From positions 704,501-768,500 of the forward strand of contig JAZAYU010000019.1 in NCBI GenBank assembly GCA_038501625.1: a stretch of 64,000 nt of DNA, given 5' to 3'. Source of the stretch: Corbicula japonica. Taxonomy: Eukaryota > Mollusca > Bivalvia > Venerida > Cyrenidae. The translations under genes were made by a program, and so were the position numbers. The notes below the pieces were generated by a model, which was not told the DNA's origin, did no database searches, and saw nothing but the letters and a program-made list of their open reading frames with translations. Position 1 is the first letter of the stretch, and every line of letters begins with the position of its first letter. Shown here in pieces: positions 1 through 11,182 of the stretch.

Positions 1-3000
1 TTTTGTTGAAGTCATAAGGACTAGGTCTATCTACAAACGAATGACATGTGTCACTAATCACTGCGTTTTGTTTATATATACAGCAGTTTTTATAAGTTCT
101 TCAATAGCATCGATTCAGTGTTTTATGTATTTGACAAGGTTCGATCCACCGTGTAACTTCGATTCTCTTACAGGCTTTGACACATGTTGTTATCGACAGC
201 CGATGCCATAACATTAACTTAAAATTGTCTTGCCAGACTTAATACATCTATTTTCGTGTAATTGCTTTTCTGTGGAAATATATTATCTGCGAGACTATAA
301 AAAATAACTGCATGTCAAAAAGACAAATAAAGCTGTCCCAATTTACTTTGATTAATGCCGTGAGATCAAGGTGCAACGAGCGCTCTATTATCTATAATTT
401 AGCACAAAAGATCGGTTTTCAGACGCTTGCCAATGACAAATCAGTTCGCGTTAAAAGCAAAGAACTTAATAAACTCCGCCACTGTCAGTGTCACGCGAAA
501 TCCGATGTCAAAAATTCTGTCAAAGAATTTCTTGTAAATATTGTACCAAATTTGACACGGGGATTTGATGCCATTTACGGACCACATGCAGCCAATAGTA
601 CTTTGGTACAGACAAGTCTGAACCCCAAGTTTTATAATAGAGAAAGAAAATGGCTTACGTATTTGAAATTTGTATGGGTATTTTCAACGGGCATCAAATT
701 TGGGCTTTAATAGTTAGCAGAACTGAATTTGAAAGGCATGCTCGGACGGACAGACACACGGACGGACAAATCTTTGTTGTCATAAATGATTCTTTGTCTT
801 CTTTACATTCAAATTATAATTTGGTTGAATGAAAAATTACAACCCTTTATAGTTTTATGTATATTGCTATAATATCTGCACAATGTGGGTTTGACTTCGA
901 TAATTTGTCGCCCCTGACTCGGTATGCAGCCATTGTCCATCATTACCTTAAGCAAAACTTCTGCCATTTACGATGCAAATCCTGTAATTAAACAGTCGTT
1001 ACCGGGTAATCGTAATTTATAAGTTTATTTTCTTTTGACCGTGTTAGCAATCTTTCGAAAACTAAGCATACGTATGCCAATTTCTGGTAAACCTACGTGT
1101 AATACTAATGAGTTTTACTTGATGGAAATAAATAAACGTTGGTAGGCAACAGTGTTCATCCTGTTGTTGACACAGCTTGTACCCAAGATCCGGTCTCTTA
1201 ACTCTTGCTTTGCTTTTGAATGATTACCTAAGAGTGCTAGTTCCAATTGAATCAGTCAGCCAGCTGCTTGATGTTCGAGACCAGTCTCAAGTATCAACTT
1301 AATGGTCGTTGGCCTTGTTCGGTGGCATTATTCAGCTGAAATGTAGGTCATTTTTATTTCAAATCAGTTGAGTGTGATTTTGGCAATATTCACATTTCTT
1401 AATTTTAAATGTTGATTGTTTTTTCAGAACGAATCATTGTCAACATAACCGTTGTCTTTAAACGTGTGGAAGACTGCATTGTTTATTGGTGCTTTCAGAA
1501 TACGTTAATTATTAGGAAATGGTCGGCAGAAAAACGTAGGTTGCGTTCATTTAATGCACTGCCTCAACTTCCAGCTGAACATAATTTGGGTACCTTGTCA
1601 ATATTCTAAACAATGATTGCGTTTGCCCATGCATGTTTTATTATGTCACCTTTGTCCAAAATTTACTTACTTACATCTTACGATCTGTACGTGTGTGTTC
1701 ATATGAGACTCAGCTGTTTACAAATTTACGTTGAGAGAAAGACACCACTGTGTAAAAACATACGTATGAAACTTGACAAAACTGTTTACAGTCAAAGACA
1801 GGACTGTGTATACCCACAAAAGTCATATAAATGAACATACGTTTAAAACATAGTTTAAAAGATAAATCAACCGCATAGAAGTCACAGATAGGGACATAAC
1901 CACAGAGGCCACAGACACGTAACTACTAAAAAGCTAGACAGTGTGACAGTCGAAGTCATGTAGATATCCTAAAAACACTATGAAGGCCAAAATGATGTAG
2001 CTATTTACTAAAGATTACAAGAAATGTATCTCCCAGCAAATGTCAAAGATGTGTTCAAACCCACAATAACATGACAGTCAAAGACATGTTAAAGTGTGTT
2101 ATCAAATACACAACAGAGTCCGAATGTAGAATTAACTATGTACCATAAACTTGGTATGTGTTATTTTGTGGTCGGCTTGCATCTCGTTTGACAGTATATA
2201 GATGAAATAACGCCATACCGTTTTGTGCAATTGATAAACTAAGGTAAGACAGAAGTGGCAGACTCTTGTTAAAACCAGACCAATAAATAAATAACCATCT
2301 CCGTATAAATGTTCTTTCAGTAGTTTCTTCGAATTTATTTTGTCAGACAACACTAAATCTGGAAAACCGTTGCTCCACAGGCAAATTTATTGATACTGAC
2401 AGTCATCAAATATTTATTTAACGGAGCCATCTTGCGAGTGAATGTTAACTGTTTTCGTCACCGTTTAGATTACGATGTAGAGTTACTGACAGATAACACA
2501 TTAGATCTGTCAGCCTAACGATTTCTCTCTATTTCTCTTGCGATTTGAATCATTTAAGGGTAGGCAAGCTTAAATAATATGGTAATAGCACACAAAATGC
2601 GTATCATCGTCGAGTTAGTGAGGGAGATAACGTGTGGAATACGTGTTTAACGCGTTCCATGGCCGTGAAAGCTCGGGATCTCATTTGCATTAACTGTTTT
2701 GGGTATCTGTTAATTATAAACCCGTGTTGACTTTTCCTCTCTGCTTTTTGGCTGTGGGGGAGAATTTTTTCGTAAATAAATGTGATATACCTGATATGTA
2801 TGTATAAATGTATTTCAGTTTATTTGGAACGGTGAGTGACAAAGTATGTTTGCCCAAGGGGTTAAAAAGATGAAATAGACATATCAGAAACGCCATAGTA
2901 AGAAAGCACAGCATCCATACACATCAAGAGGGAAAGAGAGCATAAGTTTTTAATATGATCAGTTTCAAAATGACACCAAAATCAACAAAAAACAATCTGA

Positions 3001-3791
3001 TAGTTTGCTTCTTGGAACGGTTTATTGCAAATCAGGTGGTTTTAACCAGGTTCCCGGTTATACCAACCTCAAACTTGTCGCGTAAGGATCTCATGTGAAC
3101 AAACAAGTACAATCTGCTTTTGTTAATAATCTCTCACCCCACCCCTCCTCCCCACTATTCGATAATGCTACATGCAAAAGTTTATAAACGCACAAAACGT
3201 GTAGCTTATTGCACTGTCGGGCAAAATGGGTAGTTCCTGAATGACCCTACTGAGACACCTGAGCACTTGGAGTTGAATCAGTAGAAATAAAAAACAACTG
3301 AGTTCTTCATGTTTTCTCTAGAATCTTTTAAGTTAAATTAACATGTATTTTAAAACCCCAATCACATTGTGTAACCAGAGGTCAGCAAAGCGAACATACA
3401 CCGCCGATCATGGAAAAATACCACTTGGTGTGTGTACTAATACACATGTATGCATTTTCAATACTGTCCATGAACAGGCCCCACCAAAATAAGCCTGCAT
3501 TATTAAATACATATTTTTCGGTTCGGTGGGTTGTAAAGTTTCTTTTTCATCTATTTCAACGACTGTCGCGGTATAGCCCAATTTGTTTACACTTTTTAAG
3601 CCTTTCAATGTTACAACGATTCTGGAAAGGTAGTAGGAACTTCAGCTTGGCAATTTGCAATAGTTACTGTTATTTTCGAGAATTCAGCGTTGCAAGCGAT
3701 TTTCTAGAGTGGCAATTGTTTATGCCAAAAAAGGGGCAGCGAGTTGTTCCTTGTTTGAAGGTCTCAATGAATAAAACTTTAGGCTAAAATA
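1..3791. other. Intergenic, no recognisable gene
   Basis: No supported gene. A 132-residue frame at 312-710 has no recognisable family and is of a length expected by chance here. A GGACGGACAGACACACGGAC run at 746-768 suggests a worn element. Loosely repeated GACAGTCAAAGACATG words lie at 1790-2090. About 140 bp at 2330-2470 resemble 4150-4290. Confidence 0.6.
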
Positions 3792-3963
3792 TTCCAGTGA
3801 AACTCCACTATTATGACCACTGTGTAAAAGTGGTTTTAATAGTGAATAGGTTAGTCTATATTTAACGGGGAAAATAGCGTAAAAGTTGAGAGAAAAAACA
3901 TTTTGTGGTCATATTATTGAGGTGATTTTAATTTCAGAGTGGTCTTCGAGGAGTTTTACGGTA
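3792..3963. mobile_element. MITE of the CAGTGAAACTCC family
   Basis: The left end CAGTGAAACTCC...TATGACCAC is mirrored by GTGGTC...GAGTTTTACGGTA at the right. Related copies lie at 4648 and 36773. No ORF. Confidence 0.5.
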
Positions 3964-4647
3964 CATAATTAAGCACTTCTCTTAGTCATGAATTTGGCTG
4001 CATTCCCTAACTAAGGCGTTTTATTGAGTTGCTTATTGCTTTTAAAATAGCTATTGCATGTCTCTTTTGTTACTTTACATTTACCAATGCTTTTAGTACG
4101 GACGGGAGTTGAAATTAATACTTTTAAGCAGACGAATTATAATCAATTATTCTCGGTATTTTCTCTAAATTTATATTCTCAGACAATATTAAATCTTGTA
4201 AACTGTGACCTGACAGGCAAAGTGATTGAAGTCGGCGTGCATCAAATATTTAGTTTAAGCAAATAACACGACCGTTTTTGTTGGAAAATTCAGTTGTGTT
4301 CCCTGCTATATTCAGATCTAGAGCAAATTATTTGTTATGTTATCATTGGCAATCGCGAGACAATAGCAAATGTTTTAAATTTTACGGTTAAATACTTATA
4401 TGACTGTTAATTAAGGTTTGAGCGCTTCGACTGTAGACGGCAATGTCCATCAAATAATCGATAATTACTTGTGAGTGTGATGGACAGTCAAATCTGTCTA
4501 CAATGACCACTCAGGGGAAACCCAGAAGAAAGAGTATTTTTCAAGATATAAAACCATTGACACGCCCAATCTTCTGCCTGTGTAATGCATTCACAGAAGG
4601 AGAAAGCAATCTTCCACCCAACGTTTTTTGTAGTTCTCCGGGATAGA

Positions 4648-4840
4648 ATTACAGTAAAACGCCTAATTAAGACCACTCCAAAAGTAAAACCACCTTGATA
4701 ACAAGACCACTATATTATTGTTGTTGTTTTTTTGTTATTTTTGGTGCTATTTTCGTCCTCGAAATTTAGACCAAGCCTCTATAAAAACCGTCTTCGTCCA
4801 GTCTAAAGGTTGTCTTTTTAATGGGGTTTCACTTTAAATT
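4648..4840. mobile_element. MITE of the CAGTGAAACTCC family, diverged
   Basis: It starts CAGTAAAACGCCTAATTAAG and ends GGGGTTTCACTTTAA, mirrored ends like the copy at 3792. A GT/TTTTTG-rich stretch fills the middle. Confidence 0.45.
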
Positions 4841-5163
4841 ATTATGTTTACAATCTGCACTGATGTAGACATATAATTTTACATAAATGTCTATAAACTT
4901 CATCTATATGTTTTTAGACATCACATTTTCACAAACATAACAATTATTCCCCAAAACGGCTAGCTTTACAGCCAAATATGTTCGGATATTTCGTTAACAA
5001 TTTTGCCATCGTCTAGCTTAAGATATCAAGATTCGACATTTAGCACCTTTTGCCACTTTTATTAGTGTTTGTCTTTGGATGGTAAAAGCAACTGAATAAA
5101 TGTCAGTTAACACCATTACATCTAATACTATTTCTGTTTATCCGAAAATTTGAGAATGTATGA

Positions 5164-5418
5164 AATGGGGCACGTCACGGGAAAAGGTACGTTCGGTCAT
5201 TTTTAGTGATATTTTAGTTTTTAATAAATTTAGAAAGAACTTACATGTATTAATCAATTTCTAATAACCAAAATGTCATTTTGTTACACATTTTGACAAT
5301 AAAATGGTATTTTTACCGCGAAATGCATAATAAGTAATGTCGTCTGCTCAAATTTATGACGTCATATCAAAGATTGACGTCAACTGTCCGAAGATCCTTT
5401 TCCCGTGACGCGCCCCAT
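5164..5418. mobile_element. MITE with GTCACGGGAAAAGG inverted ends
   Basis: The left end ATGGGGCACGTCACGGGAAA is mirrored by TTTCCCGTGACGCGCCCCAT. The interior carries TGACGTCA and TGACGTCAAC motifs near the right end. Three relatives lie at 5525, 57266 and 57912. Confidence 0.75.
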
Positions 5419-5524
5419 TAATGAGATCGTACAAATGTAGGTATGCTGAATTACTTTTGACTGAAACATTTGAAAGTCAGAATATATCAATGTTGCATTT
5501 GGCATCAATTTGTTTCTTAATTTT

Positions 5525-5765
5525 ATGGGGCCCTTCAAGGGAAAAGGTGTCTTCGGTAAAATGTTTGTTATCACTATATTTGTAAATTACAACTATATAC
5601 CTTTCCTCATTGTTAATATGTGATTTAGTAACCTGTTTTGACTGGAGAATGACATTTTAATTACTGAGCATTGCATAATGGCGGCTGCTCAACTTTATGA
5701 AGTCATTTCAATTATTGACGTCAGCTGCTGCTCCTAGACACATTTTCTTGTGACGTGCTCCAGTT
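5525..5765. mobile_element. Diverged MITE of the GTCACGGGAAAAGG family
   Basis: It starts ATGGGG...GGGAAAAGGTG and ends TCTTGTGACGTGCTCCAG. The same interior landmarks as the copy at 5164 (GCATAATGGCG, TGACGTCAGC) are present but worn. Confidence 0.6.
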
Positions 5766-7549
5766 ATGACATTAAACAACTATTTTTAAGTAATTTTTTT
5801 TTATTCAACAATGATTTAAATGAATTTCTTATCTCTTATGCTTACATGTTCAGTAAAAAACAAAGCATTTTAGCAGCGGCTGTTGGTTTCTTGTTATTTT
5901 ATTTCAATCAGTTTTCTTATTTTTTTGTGATTCATCTTTTGTTTTCGGAATTATTCCGATTGGTTGAATGTGACTTGTGCGGAAATTTCTGTTTTAACAA
6001 ATTGTGTTACATTCCCGACGTGAAAATAAAACCAAAAACTTTTCCTTCAGACTACGAAATTAAGATTCTCAATTTATAATTGATCTATTACAAATGATGA
6101 AAACATTCATTAATGCCGGTGGTTTTTGATTTGATGCAGACAATTCGCTGTAATTTAATAAAAGTCTGAAAAAATATTTTCCCGTCTACCATGATTTTTA
6201 TACGGTGAGTGCGAACAGGTTTTAATTATATGTTTTTGGTATATAAATATTGGTAAATCCCAAACTAATGATTTACTAAATATCATTTCATCTAATAAAA
6301 ATCGATTTTTTTCAGAAACTGTTCATTAATAAACACCATTTATTAATGCGTAAGTGCTAATGTATAGCAGTAAATTTCCAACTATTTGAAAAAATATTTC
6401 AATTCTATTGAACAAAATATAATTTCAGCCACTAAATTTTGTAAGTCAATTCAACGTGGGTAAAAATCATTTAAAGATGCTTAAGAACTGATGCCTAAAA
6501 AACACAATTTGAAAAGAAAGCAAATTCATTGAACAAAATGTTATTTTAACCGCTAAGAGCTTTTTAAAAAAGGAAGTGACAAGGACTTCTTCGCTCTTAA
6601 CCGACGAATGTTGAGTTTCTCAAGCGTGTTTTTTCTGAGGTTACAGAATGTGTTAATCGCGTCTTAGAACCGAGAAGTGATTTTAGCCATTTACAATCTG
6701 ACCAATCAGCGCCCTTCAATTTGGAACCCATTAAAGTTAGTGTAATTTTGAGTTATGGTCTCCAATAAGCTAAATTAGGCCTGTCATCGAGGATTTTGTG
6801 TTTATTCCCTGCTTGATGAATTATTTCAATCTGCGTAGATGAATAACTATGAATATAGAAACCATTTTCCACGCAAATCATACTTCTTTTGTCTTTAATT
6901 TATCACCAGGGGCAATTTTGGTTTAGTTCGGCGAAGTTCGTCACTGATTGACAAAAATCACGGAAAGGTAATCAGAAAACAAGAACATGTTTTATGAGCT
7001 TGCCACTGTTGGTTTTTCAACTGTAGCAAATTATCCAACACGTTTCAAAGAAAGTGCCTAGAAAGTGGTGCTAATTACTGATGTGCAATTTTGTTAATTG
7101 GTAATTTCGTTGAATTGGGGCGAAAAGGTTCTTACTGCTTCTTTGTTTAATATTACTTAGAACCGTTTTTGCTTTTTCTACAAGAATTAATCTACTATAC
7201 AATAATATGCATGAACGTCTGAAAGTCATTCAACTTTGGTAGATGAAGGGATCATGTAAACCGTCATAATTTTTGGCGCAATTAAAATAAGCAATTTGTG
7301 TGCGCCATGTATGGCTGGCTTTCAGTTTATTTTGACAAAAATGGAATTTTGAAATATTTTCTCGGGGATTGTACCTGGCTTTATTGATTCAGTTTCTTTT
7401 ATTCTTTTATTCCTGTCATCATGTTCTTGGTGTTCCAGGTTTATTGACAATGTACCTATATATTTGTCGCTTGACAATACCATAAGCTCTTAAAGTTTGT
7501 TATGTATGTGTGCTTTTTATTGCAACACTGTCGAGTGAATAGGTGGATT
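5766..7549. other. Intergenic, nothing recognised
   Basis: AT-rich sequence. The 109-residue frame at 5750-6079 starts within a MITE end and is Phe/Leu-rich from T-runs, so it is not supported. Confidence 0.6.
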
Positions 7550-7742
7550 GTTATCGTCGAAATATACTGGCCGTCAATAGAAAGTTACAATCTTTACCAT
7601 AGCTTTTACATGAATGAAATTAAAATTGAAAACACACTGTAATGTAAGCTTCGTTATCGTCGAAATATACTGGCCGTCAATAGAAGGTTACCACCTTTAC
7701 CTTAGCTTTTACATGAATGAAATTGAAAACACACTGTATGGC
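7550..7742. repeat. Tandem duplication, about 100 bp twice
   Basis: TTATCGTCGAAATATACTGG starts at about 7551 and again at about 7654, and the following 80-90 bp are nearly the same, ending GAAAACACACTGTA. Confidence 0.85.
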
Positions 7743-8845
7743 AAAATAGCAAAGTAGGTTATCGGGGTTATTGCAATTTCGGAAAACTTACTAACTTTAT
7801 TCGGCCTTTTCTGCTGCCCAAATTAAAGGCTCAATATTTGATAGAAACAATAAAAAATGAACAGAACAAAATTGCATAACAGACTATGGGAAAACGTGTC
7901 AGTGGCTATTTTACTTTTTCGTCGCATCACGGAAAACTAAATTTACAAAATAATTACAGTTTTTAAATATTTCTTTTAAGATACACTGTAGTTGGTCAAC
8001 ATTTGAGAATGTTTTAGCAGACTTGACGAAAACCTGAAAATGGGCTTTATGGCAGCAAACACCGGAAGTGTTTTCCTGACTCTTGATCATAGTGTTTGTT
8101 TCAAATTCTGCCATAAGTGAAACTTATTAAAATTTATATGAAGCGATTCATAATTTTTCAGTCAGTACCAGCTGGCAGAAATCATGATCACAGTGGTAAC
8201 TTTCCATTGGCAGGGAGAATATAATTATAATTGAAACAAAATTTGCACTTCAGACATGTATACACTGTACGAACATACACGTACATGCATACATGTACAT
8301 GTCAATTTACAGAGAAACATAACCTGGGAATGTTAACTGTTACGATTCCTTCGGTGTTCTTCAAAGAAAAGCGAAAGTAAACACTAAAACGTTTTCGTAC
8401 ATTCAAGTCAACATTATAGTTACGTGTTGAGCAATTTGTATCACGTGTTGAATAATTTGGAACAGTTGAAAAATCGCTGTTGACATCTTCGTAAATCAAA
8501 GGCTTGTTGGCTGATTAACTTTCTATGCTTTTGTCAATCAGTGAACGAAACGGCTGTGTAATTACCGTTTTGATGAATTAAAGACAAAGGAACATTGATT
8601 TTCCCGGAGACGCTTGTCCACCTTTTCTACTTATGCACGTAAAAGCGTAGAATTATTTATGATAGAAGAAGCAAGTATAATTTTCTTGATTGAGGCTTTG
8701 ACAGGTATAATTGTATTATCCCTAAGGCTAAGGTAGGAATCGGGACAATTTGTCTTGTTGGACAAAATTGACCGATTCCGCATCTTCTGCTGGTACCGCT
8801 ATAAATAGATGAGAATGGAACTTTGAAAGAAGTAACCAAGATAGA
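7743..8845. other. Intergenic, nothing recognised
   Basis: No gene or clear element. Alternating ACATGTATAC/ACGTACATGCATACATG runs lie near 8255-8310. Confidence 0.55.
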
Positions 8846-10345
8846 TATCCAAACTATTGCAAAATCATTTCAAAAGGCGCACCTCATAGTTACTAGTATA
8901 AAATGGTGTAAACTATTGCAAAATCATTCCATTAAGGCGCACCTCATAGTTTCTATTATTAAATGGTGTAAACTATTGCAAAATCATTCCAAAAGGCTTA
9001 CTTCATAGTTTCTATTATAAAATGGTGTAATATTGCAAAATCATTCAAATAGGCGCACCTCATAGAGTCTATTATAAAATCGCGTAAACTATTGCAAAAT
9101 CATTCCTTAAGGCGCACCTCATAGTTTCTATTATAAATGGTGTGAACTTGCAAAATCATTTCGAAAGGCTCACCTCATAGTTTCTATTATATACTTAAAA
9201 AAATTAGAAACGCAACTTCTTTAAACACAAAATATGTTTCGTGATTAAAGAAGTTGCATTTTTAATTTCTTTTACTTTATAATATGTATTTGTAGAAATT
9301 AGAAAAGCAACTTCTTTAAACGTGAACTGTATTTCTTGTTTAAAGAAGTTGCGTTTCTAATTTCTTTAATTATAAAATGGTGTGAACTATTGCAAAATCA
9401 TTCAAAAAGGCGCTCCTCATAGTTTCCATTATAAAGTGGTGTGAATTATTGCAAAATCACTTCAGTGGCTCACCTCATAGTTTCCATTATAAAATGGTGT
9501 GAACTATTGCAAAATCATTCCAAAGGCGCACCTCATAGTTTCTATTATAAAATGGTGTGAACTATTGCAAAATCATTCCAAAAGGCGCTCCTCATAGTTT
9601 CTATTATAAAATGGTGTAAACTATTGCAAAATCACTTCAGTGGCTCACCTCGTAGTTTCCATTATAAAATGGTGTGAACTATTGCAAAATCATTCCAAAG
9701 GCGCACCTCATAGTTTCCATTATAAAATGGTGTGAACTATTGCAAAATCATTCCAAAGGCGCACCTCATAGTTTCTATTATAAAATGGTGTAAACTATTG
9801 CAAAATCATTTCAAAAGGCGCACCTCATAGTTTCTATTATAAAATGGTGTAAACTATTGCAAAATCATTCCATAGGCGCAACTTATAGATTCTGTTATAA
9901 AATGGTGTAAACTATTGCAAAATCATTTCAAAAGGCTCACCTCTTAGTTTCCATTATAAAATAGTGTGAACTATTGCAAAATCATTTCAAAATGCTCATC
10001 TCATAGTTTTCTTTATAAAATGGTGAAAACTATTGCAAAATCATTCCAAAAGGCTCACCTCATAGTTTCTATTAAAAAATGGTGTAAACTATTGCAAAAT
10101 CATTTCAAAAGGCGCACCTCATAGTTTCTATTTTAAAATGGTGTAAACTATTGCAAAATCATTCCAAAAGGCCCACCTAATAGTTTCTATTATAAAATGG
10201 TGTGAACTATTGCAAAATCATTCAAATAGGCGAACCTCATAGTTTCTATTATAAAATGGTGTATACTTTTGCGAAATTATTCCAAAAGGCGCACCTCATT
10301 TTTGCTATCATTCAAATAGGCGCAGACCACTAGTTATATTATAAA
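8846..10345. repeat. 59-bp satellite array, about 22 units
   Basis: The unit is about 59 bp, marked by ATTGCAAAATCATT, GGCGCACCTCATAG and TTATAAAATGGTG. About 22 copies run head to tail with small differences, and the last ones are the most worn. The array is interrupted once, at 9191-9368, by a hairpin insertion. No coding sense: the short ORF at 8823 is a reading of the repeat. Confidence 0.95.
9191..9368. mobile_element. Double-hairpin insertion inside the satellite
   Basis: Two small palindromes lie in tandem (9197-9271 and 9293-9367), each with arms containing GCAACTTCTTTAA. The outermost arms, 9201-9226 and 9338-9363, are perfect 26-bp inverted repeats. ATTAT occurs on both sides (9186-9190 and 9369-9373), which fits a target-site duplication, though the site is AT-rich. 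Confidence 0.7.
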
Positions 10346-10519
10346 ATGAAGTAATTTAATTTAATTCGTTTTTCGTCTCTGATATATAAATTAAAACACT
10401 TTGTAGAGATGGCATGCTAGTAGTATTTGTATACAAGAGACTGTCGATAACGGGGGATGCTCCATGAATGGGTATTTTGTCACAAAACCGTTAAGTTGTA
10501 TATCTTTGCATTCTTTTTT

Positions 10520-10712
10520 TTTATTTCTATGAATTTTGTAGAATTTTCATTTGGGTAGCATACCGATCATTTCTGTCAAAAAATTTTAAAATTCTACTTA
10601 AAATTACAAAGTTATGAGCCGGACACCAAAGCGGGATGGAATGACGTACAGACTGATGGACAGACAATGCAGCGACTATATGCTTCCCCAACTTCATTCG
10701 GGAGAATAATAA
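10520..10712 (-). repeat. Fragment of a GTCTGTCC-type dispersed element
   Basis: On the minus strand it reads GAAGCATATAGTCGCTGC, then GTCTGTCC, then CCGGCTCATAACTTTGTAAT. This is the plan of the larger element at 59.8 kb, with a CGTCC/CTGTCC run followed by an 'ATAACTTTG' phrase. The 70-residue ORF here is a reading of this repeat. Confidence 0.45.
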
Positions 10713-11027
10713 AGCTAAGCAAAATACAAATACAATCATGTTTTTGTTATATTTTTATTGAAATGCATAACATTCTTGAAAGAAAAGCATCTTAACTCTT
10801 ATAAATGTAAATAAATTTTCTGTCACTCAATACAGTGTTTTTCTTTCATTTGTTATTTAAAATATTTTAATTAAACAAAGAAGCATTGAACTATGTATCA
10901 TAGCTTTGCATATTTTATCTTTTATAATAGTTACAAATAATTAGACAAAAACTGACATTCAAAATAAAAATATCACAAACTTTTATCACAAATACTGTAA
11001 CAAACTTTTCACAATCATTATATTCCA

Positions 11028-11033
11028 TTTTAT
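11028..11033 (-). promoter_or_regulatory. Candidate polyadenylation signal of CFAP58
   Basis: An AATAAA hexamer on the minus strand lies 32 bases after the CFAP58 stop codon. Another lies further down, near 10752. Either could end the transcript; a short 3' UTR is possible but unproven. Confidence 0.4.
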
Positions 11034-11064
11034 TGTAAAACTTTGAAAATGTCTTGAATGTTTT

Positions 11065-11182
11065 TTAGGCAGCAGTTTTTGTAGTCTTTAGGTTAAATCC
11101 CCCGCCTGTGAATCTTGGTCCATCTGTCCGCTGCGGCTGTATCACAGGGGCCCCAGCTTGAGCAAGTGCTCTCTCCCGCTCT
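11065..11182 (-). CDS. cfap58: CFAP58 coding exon 17 with stop codon
   Basis: It completes codon 841 and encodes residues 842-879 followed by TAA at 11067-11065. The C-terminal GPRFTGGGF block is a family signature, which confirms that the protein ends here in its own frame. The acceptor is TTTCAG. Confidence 0.95.

Noticed and set aside
312..710. 132-residue ORF
   Set aside because: No recognisable domain, splice context or bias. With this much AT-rich DNA in six frames, one or two open frames of this length are expected by chance.
3410..3787. 125-residue ORF
   Set aside because: Phe/Leu/Tyr/His-rich reading of AT-rich DNA with no family features; it overlaps a frame on the other strand.
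8846..10345. CRISPR-like array
   Set aside because: The whole 59-bp unit is repeated without unique spacers, and the context is an animal genome; it is a satellite.
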